Notes: generated from the letters alone by a model not told the origin. A stretch of 64,000 nucleotides of DNA from Nocardiopsis coralli (GCF_014892575.1 NZ_JADBGI010000010.1:162360-226359), one strand, 5' to 3'. Shown: positions 28,039 to 37,431, counted from the first letter of the stretch. Translations and numbers: made by a program.

Positions 28039-29223
28039 ATGAACGACACAAGGGGGCCATTCGTCGTGGACATGGCTAAGTGGATCACGCTCGGCGTATC
28101 CATCGCGGTCGCCGTCCTCCTGGTGGCGGCCGCACACTGGGTGCTCAGGCACAAGCTCGCCAAGGTGTGGAACCTGGCCGACTTCATCGTGGCCCGGACC
28201 AAGGTGACCGCCTACACCGCCGGTGCCGTGGTCGGCGCCAACCTCGGCCTGCCGAGCGTCCAGGACGTGGGGTGGGCGACCTACCAGACCATCGATCACG
28301 TGATGGTCATCCTGATGATCGCGGCCCTGACCGCGTTCGGCATCACCCTCGCCTACGCTTTCACCGACTCGATCCTGGCGCGTCTGGACCTCAGCAACAG
28401 CGACGCCGACCGCCGCGCGCGCCGCCTGCAGACGCAGGTGCGGCTGCTGCGCCGGGTCATCACCTCCATCATCGTCACCCTGGCCGTTTCAGCGATCCTC
28501 TTCACCTTCGACGAGATCCAGGCGCTCGGGGCCGGGCTCCTGGCCTCGGCCGGTGTACTGGGCATCGTCGCCGGTGTGGCCGCCCAGTCCACGCTCGGCA
28601 ACCTCTTCGCCGGGCTCCAGCTCGCCTTCAGCGACGCCCTGCGCATTGGCGACGTGGTCGTGGTCGAGGGTGAGTGGGGCCGGGTCGAGGAGCTCAGCCT
28701 GGTCAACGTCACCATCAAGATCTGGGACGAGCGCCGCCTCGTGGTCCCGGTCGCCAACTTCACCACCACCAGCTTCGAGAACTGGACCAAGCAGGGCACC
28801 AACATCACAGCGAAGGTGCAGTTCCCGCTCGACTGGGAGGTGCCGATCGCGGAGATGCGCGAAGAGGCCGGCCGCATCATCACCGCCAGCAACCACTGGG
28901 ACGGCCGGAGCTGGTCCTGCCAGATCGTGGACATCGCCGAGACCGGAGAGATCCAGGTGCGTGTGGTGGCCACCGCGTCCCACACCGACACCCAGTGGTT
29001 CATCGCCTGCGAGATCCGCGAGCACATGATCGCGTGGCTGGCCGAGAACTACCCCAAGTCCCTGCCGCGCAAGCGCACGGAGTTCGTTGCCGACTCCTCC
29101 GAGGAGTCCGGTTACGCCTCGCAGTACCCCACCTCGGCGTTCCGCCGTGTCGGGGCCGGCGCCGGCGCCGTGGCGCACGAGCGGAACGGTTCCCCCGAGG
29201 GCGGCGACCCCGGAGAGGCCTGA
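28039..29223 (+). CDS. mscS: MscS-family mechanosensitive channel
   Basis: The protein has 394 residues from an ATG at 28039 with AGGA about ten bases upstream; another possible start is 28072. Hydrophobic helices lie at about 10-30, 60-85, 135-160 and 160-185. The pore-lining TM3 and the start of the beta domain read LLASAGVLGIVAGVAAQSTL followed by GNLFAGLQLAFSDALRIGD, typical of MscS. The C-terminal domain follows, with a disordered tail of about 50 residues. It opens under membrane tension during osmotic downshock. It is a single gene ended by a strong bidirectional hairpin. Confidence 0.88.
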   Translation: MNDTRGPFVVDMAKWITLGVSIAVAVLLVAAAHWVLRHKLAKVWNLADFIVARTKVTAYTAGAVVGANLGLPSVQDVGWATYQTIDHVMVILMIAALTAFGITLAYAFTDSILARLDLSNSDADRRARRLQTQVRLLRRVITSIIVTLAVSAILFTFDEIQALGAGLLASAGVLGIVAGVAAQSTLGNLFAGLQLAFSDALRIGDVVVVEGEWGRVEELSLVNVTIKIWDERRLVVPVANFTTTSFENWTKQGTNITAKVQFPLDWEVPIAEMREEAGRIITASNHWDGRSWSCQIVDIAETGEIQVRVVATASHTDTQWFIACEIREHMIAWLAENYPKSLPRKRTEFVADSSEESGYASQYPTSAFRRVGAGAGAVAHERNGSPEGGDPGEA

Positions 29224-29245
29224 ACCCCGTTCCCCCGCAAACGTG

Positions 29246-29282
29246 ACGGGGCGCCCGGAACTCTCGGTTCCGGGCGCCCCGT
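29246..29282. terminator. Bidirectional terminator
   Basis: ACGGGGCGCCCGGAAC and its exact complement form a 16-base-pair stem with a TCTCG loop, followed by GTTTCG on the plus strand. It lies between the mscS stop and the convergent Rieske gene. Confidence 0.8.
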
Positions 29283-29327
29283 TTCGTCGTTCCATCCCGT
29301 GGGCCCTCCGGCCGGGACCTACGGGCC

Positions 29328-29747
29328 CTAATCGAGCACGATGTCGTTGCCCTCGATGGTCACGGTGAACGCCTCGAGGGGGTCCTTCGCCGGACCCTGG
29401 ACGGGTTCACCGGAGGTGTAGTCGAACTTGCTGCCGTGGCACAGGCAGTGGATGAGCTCGTCCTGGACCTCCTGGACCGTGCAGCCGCCGTGGGTGCAGG
29501 CCGCGCTGAAGGCCTTGAACTCGCCCTCCTCGGGCTGGGTCACCACGAGCTTGCTGTGACTGAAGACCGCTCCCCCGCCCTCGGGAACGTCGTCGGTGCT
29601 GCCGACCACGTGCCCGCGGCGCACCTCCTGGGGTGGCGGCGGTTCACCCCCGCACGCGCTCACCGCGCCCACGGCCGCGACCGTTCCCGCTGCGCCGAAC
29701 AGGCCGCGCCTGCCCATCGCGCACCCGCACGCCTTCTCACCGGCCAC
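29328..29747 (-). CDS. Rieske [2Fe-2S] protein with Tat/lipoprotein-type leader
   Basis: The 139-residue protein carries both Rieske motifs, CTHGGC and CHGSKFDYTSGE, which bind a 2Fe-2S cluster through two Cys and two His. An N-terminal GRRGLFGAAGTVAAVGAVSAC segment has a twin-arginine-like start and a lipobox-like cysteine, so export and membrane anchoring are likely. GAGGAG precedes the start. Similar small Rieske proteins are common in actinobacteria; the redox partner is unknown. Confidence 0.85.
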   Translation of the reverse strand: MAGEKACGCAMGRRGLFGAAGTVAAVGAVSACGGEPPPPQEVRRGHVVGSTDDVPEGGGAVFSHSKLVVTQPEEGEFKAFSAACTHGGCTVQEVQDELIHCLCHGSKFDYTSGEPVQGPAKDPLEAFTVTIEGNDIVLD

Positions 29748-29786
29748 GTCAGAACGCTCCTCACCTGCGCCGAAATCTACGACTAC

Positions 29787-30815
29787 TCAATGTAGTAGAC
29801 GCCGGGAGTGCCCCGTGACCGGGGCCGGTCCGGTCGACTCGCGGATCACCAAGTGCGAGGGAAGCACCACACGGTGCGGATCGGTGAGCGTGCCCGACCG
29901 GGAGCCCCCGCGCAGCAGGAGCTCCACCGCGGCCCGGCCCGCGCGGTCGCCGGGGCCGGCCAGGGTGGTCAGCGCCGGCACACAGAGGTCGGCGCCGAAG
30001 ATGTCGTCGTAGCCGACCACACTGGCCTCCTCGGGGACGGCCACACCCCGTTCCGCCAGGCGCTTGAGCACACCGATGGCGAGCAGGTCGTTGTGCGCGA
30101 CCAGCGCCGTGGCGTCCCGGGCCAGGGCGGCGTCGGCGGCGGCACCGCCGGCGTCGGTCATGGGCGGGAACGGTCCCAGGCGCTCGGCGGCCATGCCGTG
30201 CTCGGAGGCGGCGGACCGGAGCGCGTTCCACCGCCGTCCGGCCGACCACGACTGCTCCGGCCCGGAGAGGTAGACCAGGGAGCGGTGTCCGAGCGAGGCC
30301 AGGTGGTCGACGATCTGCCCGCTGCCCGAGTCGTTGTCGACGACCGCGCTGGGGATGCCCTCGACCTCCCGGTTGACGAGGGCGAGGTTGTGGTCGCGCG
30401 CCAGGTCGGCCACGGCGCCGCCGGGCAGGCGGCTCGCGGCGAGCACAAAACCGTCGACCGAGCGCGACAGCCGCTCGATCTGGTCCTGCTCCTTGGCCGC
30501 GGACTCCTCGGTGTTGCTCAGGATGAAGGTGAGGTCGGCCTGGCGCGCCCGCCCCTCGGCGCCGCGGATCGCACCGAAGAAGTGCGGGTTGGTGATGTCG
30601 GGGACCAGCATCGCGATGGTGGCGGTCCGGCCCGACTGCAACGCCGAGGCCAGAGGGCTGGGCCGGTAGCCGAGGCGTTCGGCCGCCGCGTGCACGTGCC
30701 CGCGAGTGACGGCGTTGACCCGCCGGGGGTTGCTGAACGCCCGGGAGACCGTCGAGGCCGCCACACCCGCCTCCCGGGCGACGTCGTAGATGGTGGTGCG
30801 CTTCGGTGAGCCCAT
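29787..30815 (-). CDS. LacI-family transcription regulator of the TRAP/quinate operon
   Basis: This 342-residue repressor starts at the ATG at 30815. The helix-turn-helix (TIYDVAREAGVAASTVSRAF) is followed by the hinge PRRVNAVTRGHVHAAAERLGY and a periplasmic-binding-like effector domain. It is divergent from the TRAP-quinate operon, with a perfect LacI-type operator in the gap, so it most likely controls that operon in response to a quinate- or shikimate-type ligand. The frame extended to 30884 would run into the operator region and was not used. Confidence 0.87.
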   Translation of the reverse strand: MGSPKRTTIYDVAREAGVAASTVSRAFSNPRRVNAVTRGHVHAAAERLGYRPSPLASALQSGRTATIAMLVPDITNPHFFGAIRGAEGRARQADLTFILSNTEESAAKEQDQIERLSRSVDGFVLAASRLPGGAVADLARDHNLALVNREVEGIPSAVVDNDSGSGQIVDHLASLGHRSLVYLSGPEQSWSAGRRWNALRSAASEHGMAAERLGPFPPMTDAGGAAADAALARDATALVAHNDLLAIGVLKRLAERGVAVPEEASVVGYDDIFGADLCVPALTTLAGPGDRAGRAAVELLLRGGSRSGTLTDPHRVVLPSHLVIRESTGPAPVTGHSRRLLH

Positions 30816-30878
30816 GACCCCCGCCCCTCGTCCGATTACTCCTGGAACGGGGCTCATTGCACCAGGAGTGACAACTCT

Positions 30879-30894
30879 TGGCAATCGCTTGCCA
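30879..30894. promoter_or_regulatory. LacI-type operator
   Basis: TGGCAATCGCTTGCCA has six-base arms TGGCAA/TTGCCA and a central CG step, the classic form of LacI-family sites. TTGCCA with TAGGGT 18 bases on (30913-30918) could be the forward promoter, and the reverse strand has TTGCCA 17 bases from TGCAAT. The operator therefore overlaps both -35 regions. Confidence 0.7.
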
Positions 30895-31005
30895 TGTCCG
30901 GAATCGGAAACCTAGGGTTCACGAACACGTCACATCCGGCGACTCTTCCCCCGTCCCACCTGGGACGGCGCCGGCGCACACCCCTCCCCCGGACTGGAGC
31001 CTGGG

Positions 31006-31557
31006 ATGTCCCCACCCCCGAACCCCGCGTCCCCCGCGGCAACGCCACCACGGCCCGCACCGGTGCGGTGGCTGGAGAGGGCCGAACTGGCCACCGGCGC
31101 TCTCCTCCTGCTGATGATCCTCGCCCTCATGCTGGTCCAGGCGTTCCAGCGGCACCTGCCGGTCGCCGACTGGGTCTGGACCGGCGAACTCGCCCGACTC
31201 GGCCTGGTGTGGCTCGCGTTCTCCCTGGTCGGATACCTGGCCGGGCGGGACGAGCACGTCACCCTCAAGCTCTTCGACATGTTCGCCGGGCCACGGCTGA
31301 TGCGCGTCGTCTGGGTGGGATCGAACCTCGTCGTGGCGGCGATCGGTGCGGCACTGACCGTCGAGGGAGCCGCAATGGTCTTCGGTTCGTCACCACAGGC
31401 GACCCCCGCTCTCGGGATCCCCGTCACCTGGGTCCATGCCATCCCCATGCTCGGGATGGCGCTGGCGGTCGCCCGGTCCGTGGCCAACACGTTCCTGTCA
31501 GCCCCACCCGCCCCGACCAGTGATTCCGACCCGCTCAGTGAGGAGGCCACCCGATGA
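31006..31557 (+). CDS. dctQ: TRAP transporter small permease (DctQ)
   Basis: The protein has 183 residues: a disordered proline-rich 20-residue start, then four hydrophobic segments typical of DctQ (ELATGALLLLMILALMLVQ in the first, TGELARLGLVWLAFSLVG in the second). DctQ pairs with the large subunit DctM in sodium-driven uptake fed by a binding protein. Its stop overlaps the dctM start (ATGA). It is the first gene of the operon behind the LacI operator. Confidence 0.88.
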   Translation: MSPPPNPASPAATPPRPAPVRWLERAELATGALLLLMILALMLVQAFQRHLPVADWVWTGELARLGLVWLAFSLVGYLAGRDEHVTLKLFDMFAGPRLMRVVWVGSNLVVAAIGAALTVEGAAMVFGSSPQATPALGIPVTWVHAIPMLGMALAVARSVANTFLSAPPAPTSDSDPLSEEATR

Positions 31558-32828
31558 ACGCCGCTCTGGTGATCGGGGGGATCCTCGTCCTCCTACTGCT
31601 GCGCGTGCCGGTCGCGTTCGCGATCCTCGGCCCCACCACGGCCTACATCCTGCTCACCGACCACTCCATCGGGTTGAGCCTGCGAACGGCTGCGCAGGAG
31701 ATCGACAGCTTCCCCCTGCTGGCCGTTCCCCTGTTCATCATGCTGGGGGTGGTCGCCAACCACACCGGCATCGCCGAGCGCATCTTCACCTTCGCGCAGA
31801 CCCTGCTCGGCCGCGTGCGAGGCAACCTCGCTTACGTCAACATCGGCGTGAGCGTGGGCTTTTCGTGGATGAGCGGAAGCGCGCTCGCGGATGTGGCCGG
31901 CATGGGCAAGATGCTGGTTCCCTCCATGGTCGAGCGCGGGTACCCCCGGCGGTTCTCGCTCGGTCTCACCGCCGCGTCCAGCCTCATCAGCCCGGTGATG
32001 CCCCCGAGCATCCCGGCCATCGTCTACGCCGGCGTCGGCGCGGTCTCCACGGCCGCGTTGTTCGCCGCGGCCGTGGTTCCCGCCTTCCTCATCGCAGCCG
32101 GACTGACCCTCAGCGTGCTCGTATGGACATGGCGCCGCCCGGAACTGTCCGGCGAACGTGCTTCCAGGGGCGAACTGCGCACGGCCCTGATCCGGGTCCT
32201 GGGCCCCTTGGGAGCCCCGGTCATTCTGCTCGGCGGCATCCTCAGCGGTCTGTTCACCCCGACCGAAGCGGCCGCCGTGGGTACCGCCTACGTCCTGATC
32301 CTGGGTTTCTGCTACCGGAGACTCACCCTGCGTTCCCTCGGCAGGATCGCCACCGAAACCGCCACGACGGCAGCGTCGATCGCGATCATCCTGGCTGCTT
32401 CAGGGCTTCTCGGGTGGGTGCTGGCCCGGGAGCAGATTCCCCAGGACATCGCAGCTTTCCTGCTGGGATTCACCGACAATGCGGTCGTTTTCCTCATCCT
32501 GGTCAACATCTGCTTGATCCTCGTCGGAACCGTCCTGGAGCCGATCGCAGCGCTCGTCATCACCGTCCCGGTGCTGCTGCCCGTTGCGCTGGAGTTCGGC
32601 ATCGACCCCGTGCACTTCGGCATCATCACCATCGTCAACCTGATGATCGGCCTTCTGACGCCGCCCCTCGGAGGTGTGCTGTTCGTCCTCGGGTCGGCCA
32701 CACGGTCACCCATGTACGAGGTCTTCCGCGGTACCGCCCCGTTCCTGATCCCCCTGCTGATCGTGCTCGCCCTGCTCACCGTGGCCCCGGAACTGGTTCT
32801 GTTCCTGCCCGGGCTCCTGGGGTTGTAG
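31554..32828 (+). CDS. dctM: TRAP transporter large permease (DctM)
   Basis: The 424-residue protein has about 12 hydrophobic segments. Family marks include VPVAFAILGPTTAYILL, the PLFIMLGVVANHTGIAERIF segment, ADVAGMGKMLVPSMVERGY and MPPSIPAIVYAGVGAVSTAALF. DctM forms the transport path. The start overlaps dctQ by four bases and dctP follows after 33 bases. Confidence 0.92.
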   Translation: MNAALVIGGILVLLLLRVPVAFAILGPTTAYILLTDHSIGLSLRTAAQEIDSFPLLAVPLFIMLGVVANHTGIAERIFTFAQTLLGRVRGNLAYVNIGVSVGFSWMSGSALADVAGMGKMLVPSMVERGYPRRFSLGLTAASSLISPVMPPSIPAIVYAGVGAVSTAALFAAAVVPAFLIAAGLTLSVLVWTWRRPELSGERASRGELRTALIRVLGPLGAPVILLGGILSGLFTPTEAAAVGTAYVLILGFCYRRLTLRSLGRIATETATTAASIAIILAASGLLGWVLAREQIPQDIAAFLLGFTDNAVVFLILVNICLILVGTVLEPIAALVITVPVLLPVALEFGIDPVHFGIITIVNLMIGLLTPPLGGVLFVLGSATRSPMYEVFRGTAPFLIPLLIVLALLTVAPELVLFLPGLLGL

Positions 32829-32861
32829 CCCACACCGCCGATCGTCCCGAGGAGGACCATC

Positions 32862-33908
32862 GTGAAGAGCCACGTGCGCTGGTGCGCGCTCGTCCCCGCG
32901 GCCGCGCTCGTCCTCGCCGGTTGCTCCGCCGACGAGGACACCGGGGTCACCACCCTCACGTTCACCAACTCCTACAGCGCGGACCACCCGCACACGCGGT
33001 GCGGCATCGACCGCGTCGCAGAACGTGTCGAGGAGGCCGACGTCGGCCTCGCCATCGACACCTTCCCCGGAAGCCAACTCGGCGACAACACGGAATCGTT
33101 CGCCTCGGTCATGAGCGGCGACATCGACCTCGACGTGCAGGGCTCCGCGGCCCTGGGTTCCTCGTACGAACCCATCGAGGTCTTCGATGCCGCATATGCG
33201 TTCGAGGACGTCGACCACCTGTTCTCGTTCTTCGACTCCGCGGCGGCAGAACCGGTCAAGAACGACTTCGAGCAAGAGACCGGGGCGAAAATCCTGGACC
33301 TGTGGTACTTCGGCGACCGCCACTTCACGGCGAACCAGCCCTTGCGAACCCCTTCCGACATGGAAGGGCTGCGCATGCGGTTCGCCGAGTCGCCGATCTA
33401 CCTGGCCAACGCCGAGGCGCTGGGTGCCACGGCCACCACCGTCGCGTTCGAAGAGGTCTACCTGGCTCTGCAACAAGGCACGGCGGACGGCCAGGAGAAC
33501 CCTGTGACCACCGTCGACGCCGACAACTTCTCGGAGGTCCAGAGCCATATCAGCATGACCGCGCACCAGGTCGGCTCACAGATGATCGTGGTGTCCGGCC
33601 AGACGTGGGACCAGCTGAACGAAGAACAGCACGAGGTCCTGCAGGACAGCGTCTCGCAGGTGCGGGAGGAGAACCGTGCCTGCATCGAGGAATCCGACCG
33701 CGAGGTCCTGGACTCGTGGGGACCGGACGGTCCCATCGAGGTCGTCGACGATGTCGACGTGGAGGCCTTCAGATCCCAGGCCCAGGAGTACTTCCTGGAG
33801 ACGTTGGAGGGTGACCGGCTCGCGCTCTACGAATCCTTCCTCGAGTTCGAACAGCAGGAGCCGCACCCCGGCTCCGATCACTCGCCCGAACATACGGAGA
33901 ATGAATGA
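32862..33908 (+). CDS. dctP: TRAP transporter substrate-binding lipoprotein (DctP)
   Basis: The 348-residue protein starts at a GTG behind GAGGAGG. A lipoprotein leader ends at LVLAGC (Cys about residue 20). The DctP fold follows, with PGSQLGDN, the conserved arginine in MEGLRMRFAESPIY, FEEVYLALQQGTADGQENP and a helical end. A 25-residue His/Glu-rich tail is unusual. As an actinobacterial protein it would be lipid-anchored outside the membrane. The neighbouring shikimate-pathway genes suggest a quinate, shikimate or dehydroshikimate ligand. Confidence 0.88.
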   Translation: MKSHVRWCALVPAAALVLAGCSADEDTGVTTLTFTNSYSADHPHTRCGIDRVAERVEEADVGLAIDTFPGSQLGDNTESFASVMSGDIDLDVQGSAALGSSYEPIEVFDAAYAFEDVDHLFSFFDSAAAEPVKNDFEQETGAKILDLWYFGDRHFTANQPLRTPSDMEGLRMRFAESPIYLANAEALGATATTVAFEEVYLALQQGTADGQENPVTTVDADNFSEVQSHISMTAHQVGSQMIVVSGQTWDQLNEEQHEVLQDSVSQVREENRACIEESDREVLDSWGPDGPIEVVDDVDVEAFRSQAQEYFLETLEGDRLALYESFLEFEQQEPHPGSDHSPEHTENE

Positions 33909-35782
33909 GGCGTTCCATCGCCACGGTCTCGCTGAGCGGGACCCTGGAAGAAAAGCTCCGGGCCGCCGCACGCGCGGGGTTCGACGGCGTCGAGATCTTC
34001 GAGAACGATCTGGTCGCCTCGCCGCTCGCGCCGCGGGAGATCCGGGCCCTGGCCTCGTCGCTGGGCCTGGGCATCGACCTCTACCAGCCCTTCCGTGACT
34101 TCGGCGGGGTCACCGAGGAACAGCTGGCCGCCGACCTGCGCCGGGCGGAGGCCAAGTTCGCGCTGATGGTGGAGCTGGGGGCCGACACCCTCCTGGTGTG
34201 CTCCAACACCGCCCCCGACGCGATCGACGACGACGCGCTGGTCGCCGAGCAGCTGTACCGGTTGGCCGAGGCCGCGCGCCCGTACGGGGTGCGCATCGCC
34301 TACGAGGCGCTGGCGTGGGGCACGCACGTGTCCACGTACGGGCACACGTGGGACCTGGTGCGCCGGGCCGATCACCCCGGGCTCGGGGTGTGCCTGGACA
34401 GTTTCCACGTGCTCTCGCGCGGCGACGATCCGGCGGGCATCCGGGACGTCCCGGGCGACAAGATCTTCTTCCTGCAGCTTGCCGACGCACCCAGGATGGC
34501 GATGGACGTGCTGCAGTGGAGCCGCCACCACCGGTGCTTCCCCGGGCAGGGCGACTTCGACCTGGCCGCGTTCACCGACCACGTGCTCGCGGCCGGGTAC
34601 GACGGTCCGCTGTCGCTGGAGGTCTTCAACGACGTCTTCCGGGCCGCCGACACCGGACGGACCGCGGCGGACGCACACCGTTCGCTCGCGTTGCTGGAGG
34701 ACGCGGTACTGCGGCGGCGCGAGGAGAACGGCGACGGGGCCCCGGAACAGCTGGTGCGCCTGCCGGACCCGGTCCCGCCGCGCCGGTTCGCGTTCGTGGA
34801 GGTCGCCGCGGACACCTCGGCCACCGCCGAGGCCCGCGCGGTGCTGGAGGCGCTCGGGTTCACGCACACCCGCGACCACCGGTCCAAACCGGTCGAGCTG
34901 TGGGAACACGGCGGGACCCGGATCCTGCTCAACGCCACCGACCCCCGGCTCGGCCACACCTGGGACCGGGCCGCGGCGATCACCGCGGTCGGGTTGGACA
35001 CCGACCGCCCCGACCGGGCCCTGGAACGCGCGGGTGCGCTGTCGGCACCGCCCCTGCCCCGGCGGCGGGACCCGGCCGAGACCGACCTGCACGCGGTCGC
35101 CGCCCCCGACGGCACGGCCGTGTTCTTCTGCCCCGACGCGGGACCGGGCGATCAGGCCTGGCTCGACGACTTCTCCGCGCCCGCGGTGCACCACCCTCGG
35201 GACGAGGCCGGCCCCCGGCTGACCGGGATCGACCACATCGGGCTGCACCAGCCGTTCGACCAGTTCGACGAGGCCGCGCTGTTCTACCGTTCGGTGCTGG
35301 GTCTGAGCCCGTCGGAGAGCACCGACCTGGCGGCCCCGGACGGTCTCGTACGCAGCCGGGCGCTGGTGCACCGGGCGTCGGGGCTGCGGATCGCGCTGAA
35401 CGTGTCGGTCCTGGGCTTCGGTGAGCACACACGCGCGGCTGGGGGTGCCCAGCACATCGCGCTGGGGTGCGAGGACGTCTTCGCCGTGGCCGAGGCCATG
35501 CGCGCGCACGGGCGCCCGCCCCTGCGTGTTCCGGACAACTACTACGCCGACCTGGCCGCACGCACCGACCTGGCCCCGGCGACGGTGGAGCGCATGCGTG
35601 CGCACGGGGTGCTGTACGACCGCGATCCGGGGACCGGCGCGGAGTTCTGGCACTGTTACACGCCGCTCCTGGACGGCCGCCTGTTCTTCGAGGTGGTGCA
35701 GCGCGGCGCCGGGTACGAGGGTTTCGGCGCCCGCAACACCCCCGTGCGGATGGCCCTGCACCGTGCGGAGCGTGACTCGTGA
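33905..35782 (+). CDS. qsuB: Two-domain 3-dehydroshikimate dehydratase (QsuB/QuiC type)
   Basis: The enzyme turns 3-dehydroshikimate into protocatechuate. The 625-residue protein has an N-terminal sugar-isomerase-like TIM barrel (residues 1 to about 275, with GFDGVEIFENDL, AYEALAWGTHVSTYGHTWDLV and SLEVFNDVFRA). A C-terminal hydroxyphenylpyruvate-dioxygenase-like half (about 285-625) carries the metal ligands in GIDHIGLH, AQHIALGCEDVF and RLFFEVVQRGAGYEGFG. This two-domain architecture is that of QsuB-type dehydratases. The start overlaps dctP and the stop overlaps the dehydrogenase. Confidence 0.9.
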   Translation: MRRSIATVSLSGTLEEKLRAAARAGFDGVEIFENDLVASPLAPREIRALASSLGLGIDLYQPFRDFGGVTEEQLAADLRRAEAKFALMVELGADTLLVCSNTAPDAIDDDALVAEQLYRLAEAARPYGVRIAYEALAWGTHVSTYGHTWDLVRRADHPGLGVCLDSFHVLSRGDDPAGIRDVPGDKIFFLQLADAPRMAMDVLQWSRHHRCFPGQGDFDLAAFTDHVLAAGYDGPLSLEVFNDVFRAADTGRTAADAHRSLALLEDAVLRRREENGDGAPEQLVRLPDPVPPRRFAFVEVAADTSATAEARAVLEALGFTHTRDHRSKPVELWEHGGTRILLNATDPRLGHTWDRAAAITAVGLDTDRPDRALERAGALSAPPLPRRRDPAETDLHAVAAPDGTAVFFCPDAGPGDQAWLDDFSAPAVHHPRDEAGPRLTGIDHIGLHQPFDQFDEAALFYRSVLGLSPSESTDLAAPDGLVRSRALVHRASGLRIALNVSVLGFGEHTRAAGGAQHIALGCEDVFAVAEAMRAHGRPPLRVPDNYYADLAARTDLAPATVERMRAHGVLYDRDPGTGAEFWHCYTPLLDGRLFFEVVQRGAGYEGFGARNTPVRMALHRAERDS

Positions 35783-36675
35783 GCGATCCGCTGTCCGCAC
35801 GCCCCGAGGGTGTCGCGTTCCTGCTCGGCCTCATCGGCTCGGGCATCGGGCCCTCCCTGACGCCGCCCATGCACGAGCGGGAGGCCGCCGAGCTGGGGCG
35901 GTCCCTGGAGTACCGCACGCTCGACATCGACGAACTGGGCGCCGAGCCCGGGGACGTGGGCGCGCTGATGCGCTCGGCCCGGCGCCTCGGGTTCGACGGC
36001 CTCAACATCACCCATCCCTGCAAACAGCTGGCCCTGCGCCACCTGGACGGCCTGACGCCCGACGCGGAGGCGTTGGGCGCGGTGAACACGGTGGTCTTCG
36101 GCGAGGCCGGGGTGCAGGGCCACAACACCGACTGGTCGGCGTTCGCACGGTCCTTGGAGGCCGGGCTGCCCGGCGCCCCGAAGGACCGTGTGCTCCTGCT
36201 CGGCACCGGCGGGGCCGGCTCGGCGGTCGGGTACGCGCTGATGCGTGCGGGCACCGGTGAGTTGGCCGTCTCCGATCCCGACTTCGAACGGGCGGAGCTC
36301 CTGGCCGCGAACCTGCGCGGGCTCTTCCCCGACCGGGTGTGCCGCGCGGTACCCGTAGCGCAGGTGGCCGACACCGTGCGGGCCTCGGACGGGTTGGTCA
36401 ACGCCAGCCCCGTCGGGATGGCCCACCACCCTGGCACGCCCCTGCCGACGGAGTTGCTGCGCCCGTCGTTGTGGGTGGCCGACGTGGTCTACCGGCCGTT
36501 GGAGACCGAGCTGCTGGCCGCGGCGCGCGAGCGCGGGTGCCGGGTGCTCAGCGGGAAGGGGATGGCGGTCCACCAGGCGGCCGAGGCGTTCGGGCTCATC
36601 ACCGGGCTGGTCCCCGACCGCGACCGGATGCTCGCGCACTTCGACGGGCTCGAGCGGGCGAGCGCCCCGGCCTGA
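35779..36675 (+). CDS. qsuD: Shikimate/quinate dehydrogenase (QsuD-like AroE)
   Basis: The 298-residue AroE-family protein has the substrate loop GSGIGPSLTPPMHE, the catalytic lysine in LNITHPCKQ, the paired aspartate in HNTDWSAF and a Rossmann loop GTGGAGSAVGYALM. An Asp after the second strand (VSDPDFERAE) suggests NAD rather than NADP preference, as in catabolic QsuD. Its place behind the dehydratase supports oxidation of quinate or shikimate rather than biosynthesis. The GTG start overlaps the upstream stop (GTGA). Confidence 0.88.
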   Translation: MSDPLSARPEGVAFLLGLIGSGIGPSLTPPMHEREAAELGRSLEYRTLDIDELGAEPGDVGALMRSARRLGFDGLNITHPCKQLALRHLDGLTPDAEALGAVNTVVFGEAGVQGHNTDWSAFARSLEAGLPGAPKDRVLLLGTGGAGSAVGYALMRAGTGELAVSDPDFERAELLAANLRGLFPDRVCRAVPVAQVADTVRASDGLVNASPVGMAHHPGTPLPTELLRPSLWVADVVYRPLETELLAAARERGCRVLSGKGMAVHQAAEAFGLITGLVPDRDRMLAHFDGLERASAPA

Positions 36676-36739
36676 GGACGGAACACCACTCTCGCACGGG
36701 CAACAGTTGCCACATGGCCACTATTGGCCAGGCCTTCGG

Positions 36740-36772
36740 ACCCCCTCCCCACGGCGTCGCCGGGGAGGGGGT
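36740..36772 (+). terminator. Terminator of the quinate operon
   Basis: ACCCCCTCCCC and GGGGAGGGGGT form an 11-base-pair stem with an 11-base loop, about 65 bases after the dehydrogenase stop. Confidence 0.65.
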
Positions 36773-36937
36773 TCCTCCGTTTCGTGGCTGGTCGGCGCGG
36801 TGGGGCAGGAAGCCGGGAGCCAAACATCCGACCACCGGGGCCACGCCGGCGCCCGTGGGGTGGCACCCGGAACGCGCTTGAACTCGGGGCCAGGGGTTAG
36901 GACCACCGCGAAACGCCCCCAACACCGAGGAACCCAC

Positions 36938-37372
36938 ATGGCGACCAAGCCCAAGCCCGGAATCGTAGTCGCGACGCTCGTCCTGCTCATCCTGATCGCC
37001 GCGTACCACCTCGTGATGGGTACGTTCTCCCTCTTCGGCGCTGTCGTCGGTGACCCCGAACAGGCCGCCGAACTTCTGGGCGAGGAGCCGCCGCCCGAGT
37101 GGTCGATCTACCTCGGCGCCCTGTCCATGCTCGTGGTGGGTGCCGCAGCGGTCGTCCTGGCCGTGCTCGTGGGCAAGTCCTCCCCGTCGGCCCGGACGGC
37201 GGTGATCGGGGTCAACACGGTCGCGGCCGCGGCCCTCCTGGTCATGATGGTCACCACCCCGGCGTTCGCCCTCGATGCGATCATCTCGGCCGTCTTCCTC
37301 CTGGTGACCGCGGGCCTGATGTTCTCGTCGGGCGCCAAGCAGCACTTCGCCGCCTCACCCGCCGGGTACTGA
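36938..37372 (+). CDS. Small four-TM membrane protein
   Basis: An ATG at 36938 gives 144 residues with four hydrophobic segments (about 10-36, 58-80, 87-105 and 108-130). I do not recognise a specific family. The N-terminus is short and basic (MATKPKPG), consistent with an inner-membrane protein. It stands alone between the quinate operon terminator and a convergent RDD gene. Confidence 0.65.
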   Translation: MATKPKPGIVVATLVLLILIAAYHLVMGTFSLFGAVVGDPEQAAELLGEEPPPEWSIYLGALSMLVVGAAAVVLAVLVGKSSPSARTAVIGVNTVAAAALLVMMVTTPAFALDAIISAVFLLVTAGLMFSSGAKQHFAASPAGY

Positions 37373-37431
37373 CCGGCGCCAGGGTCTTCACAGCGCGCGT
37401 GCGGCTCCCTCGGGTGCAGGGCTCGGTGCCC

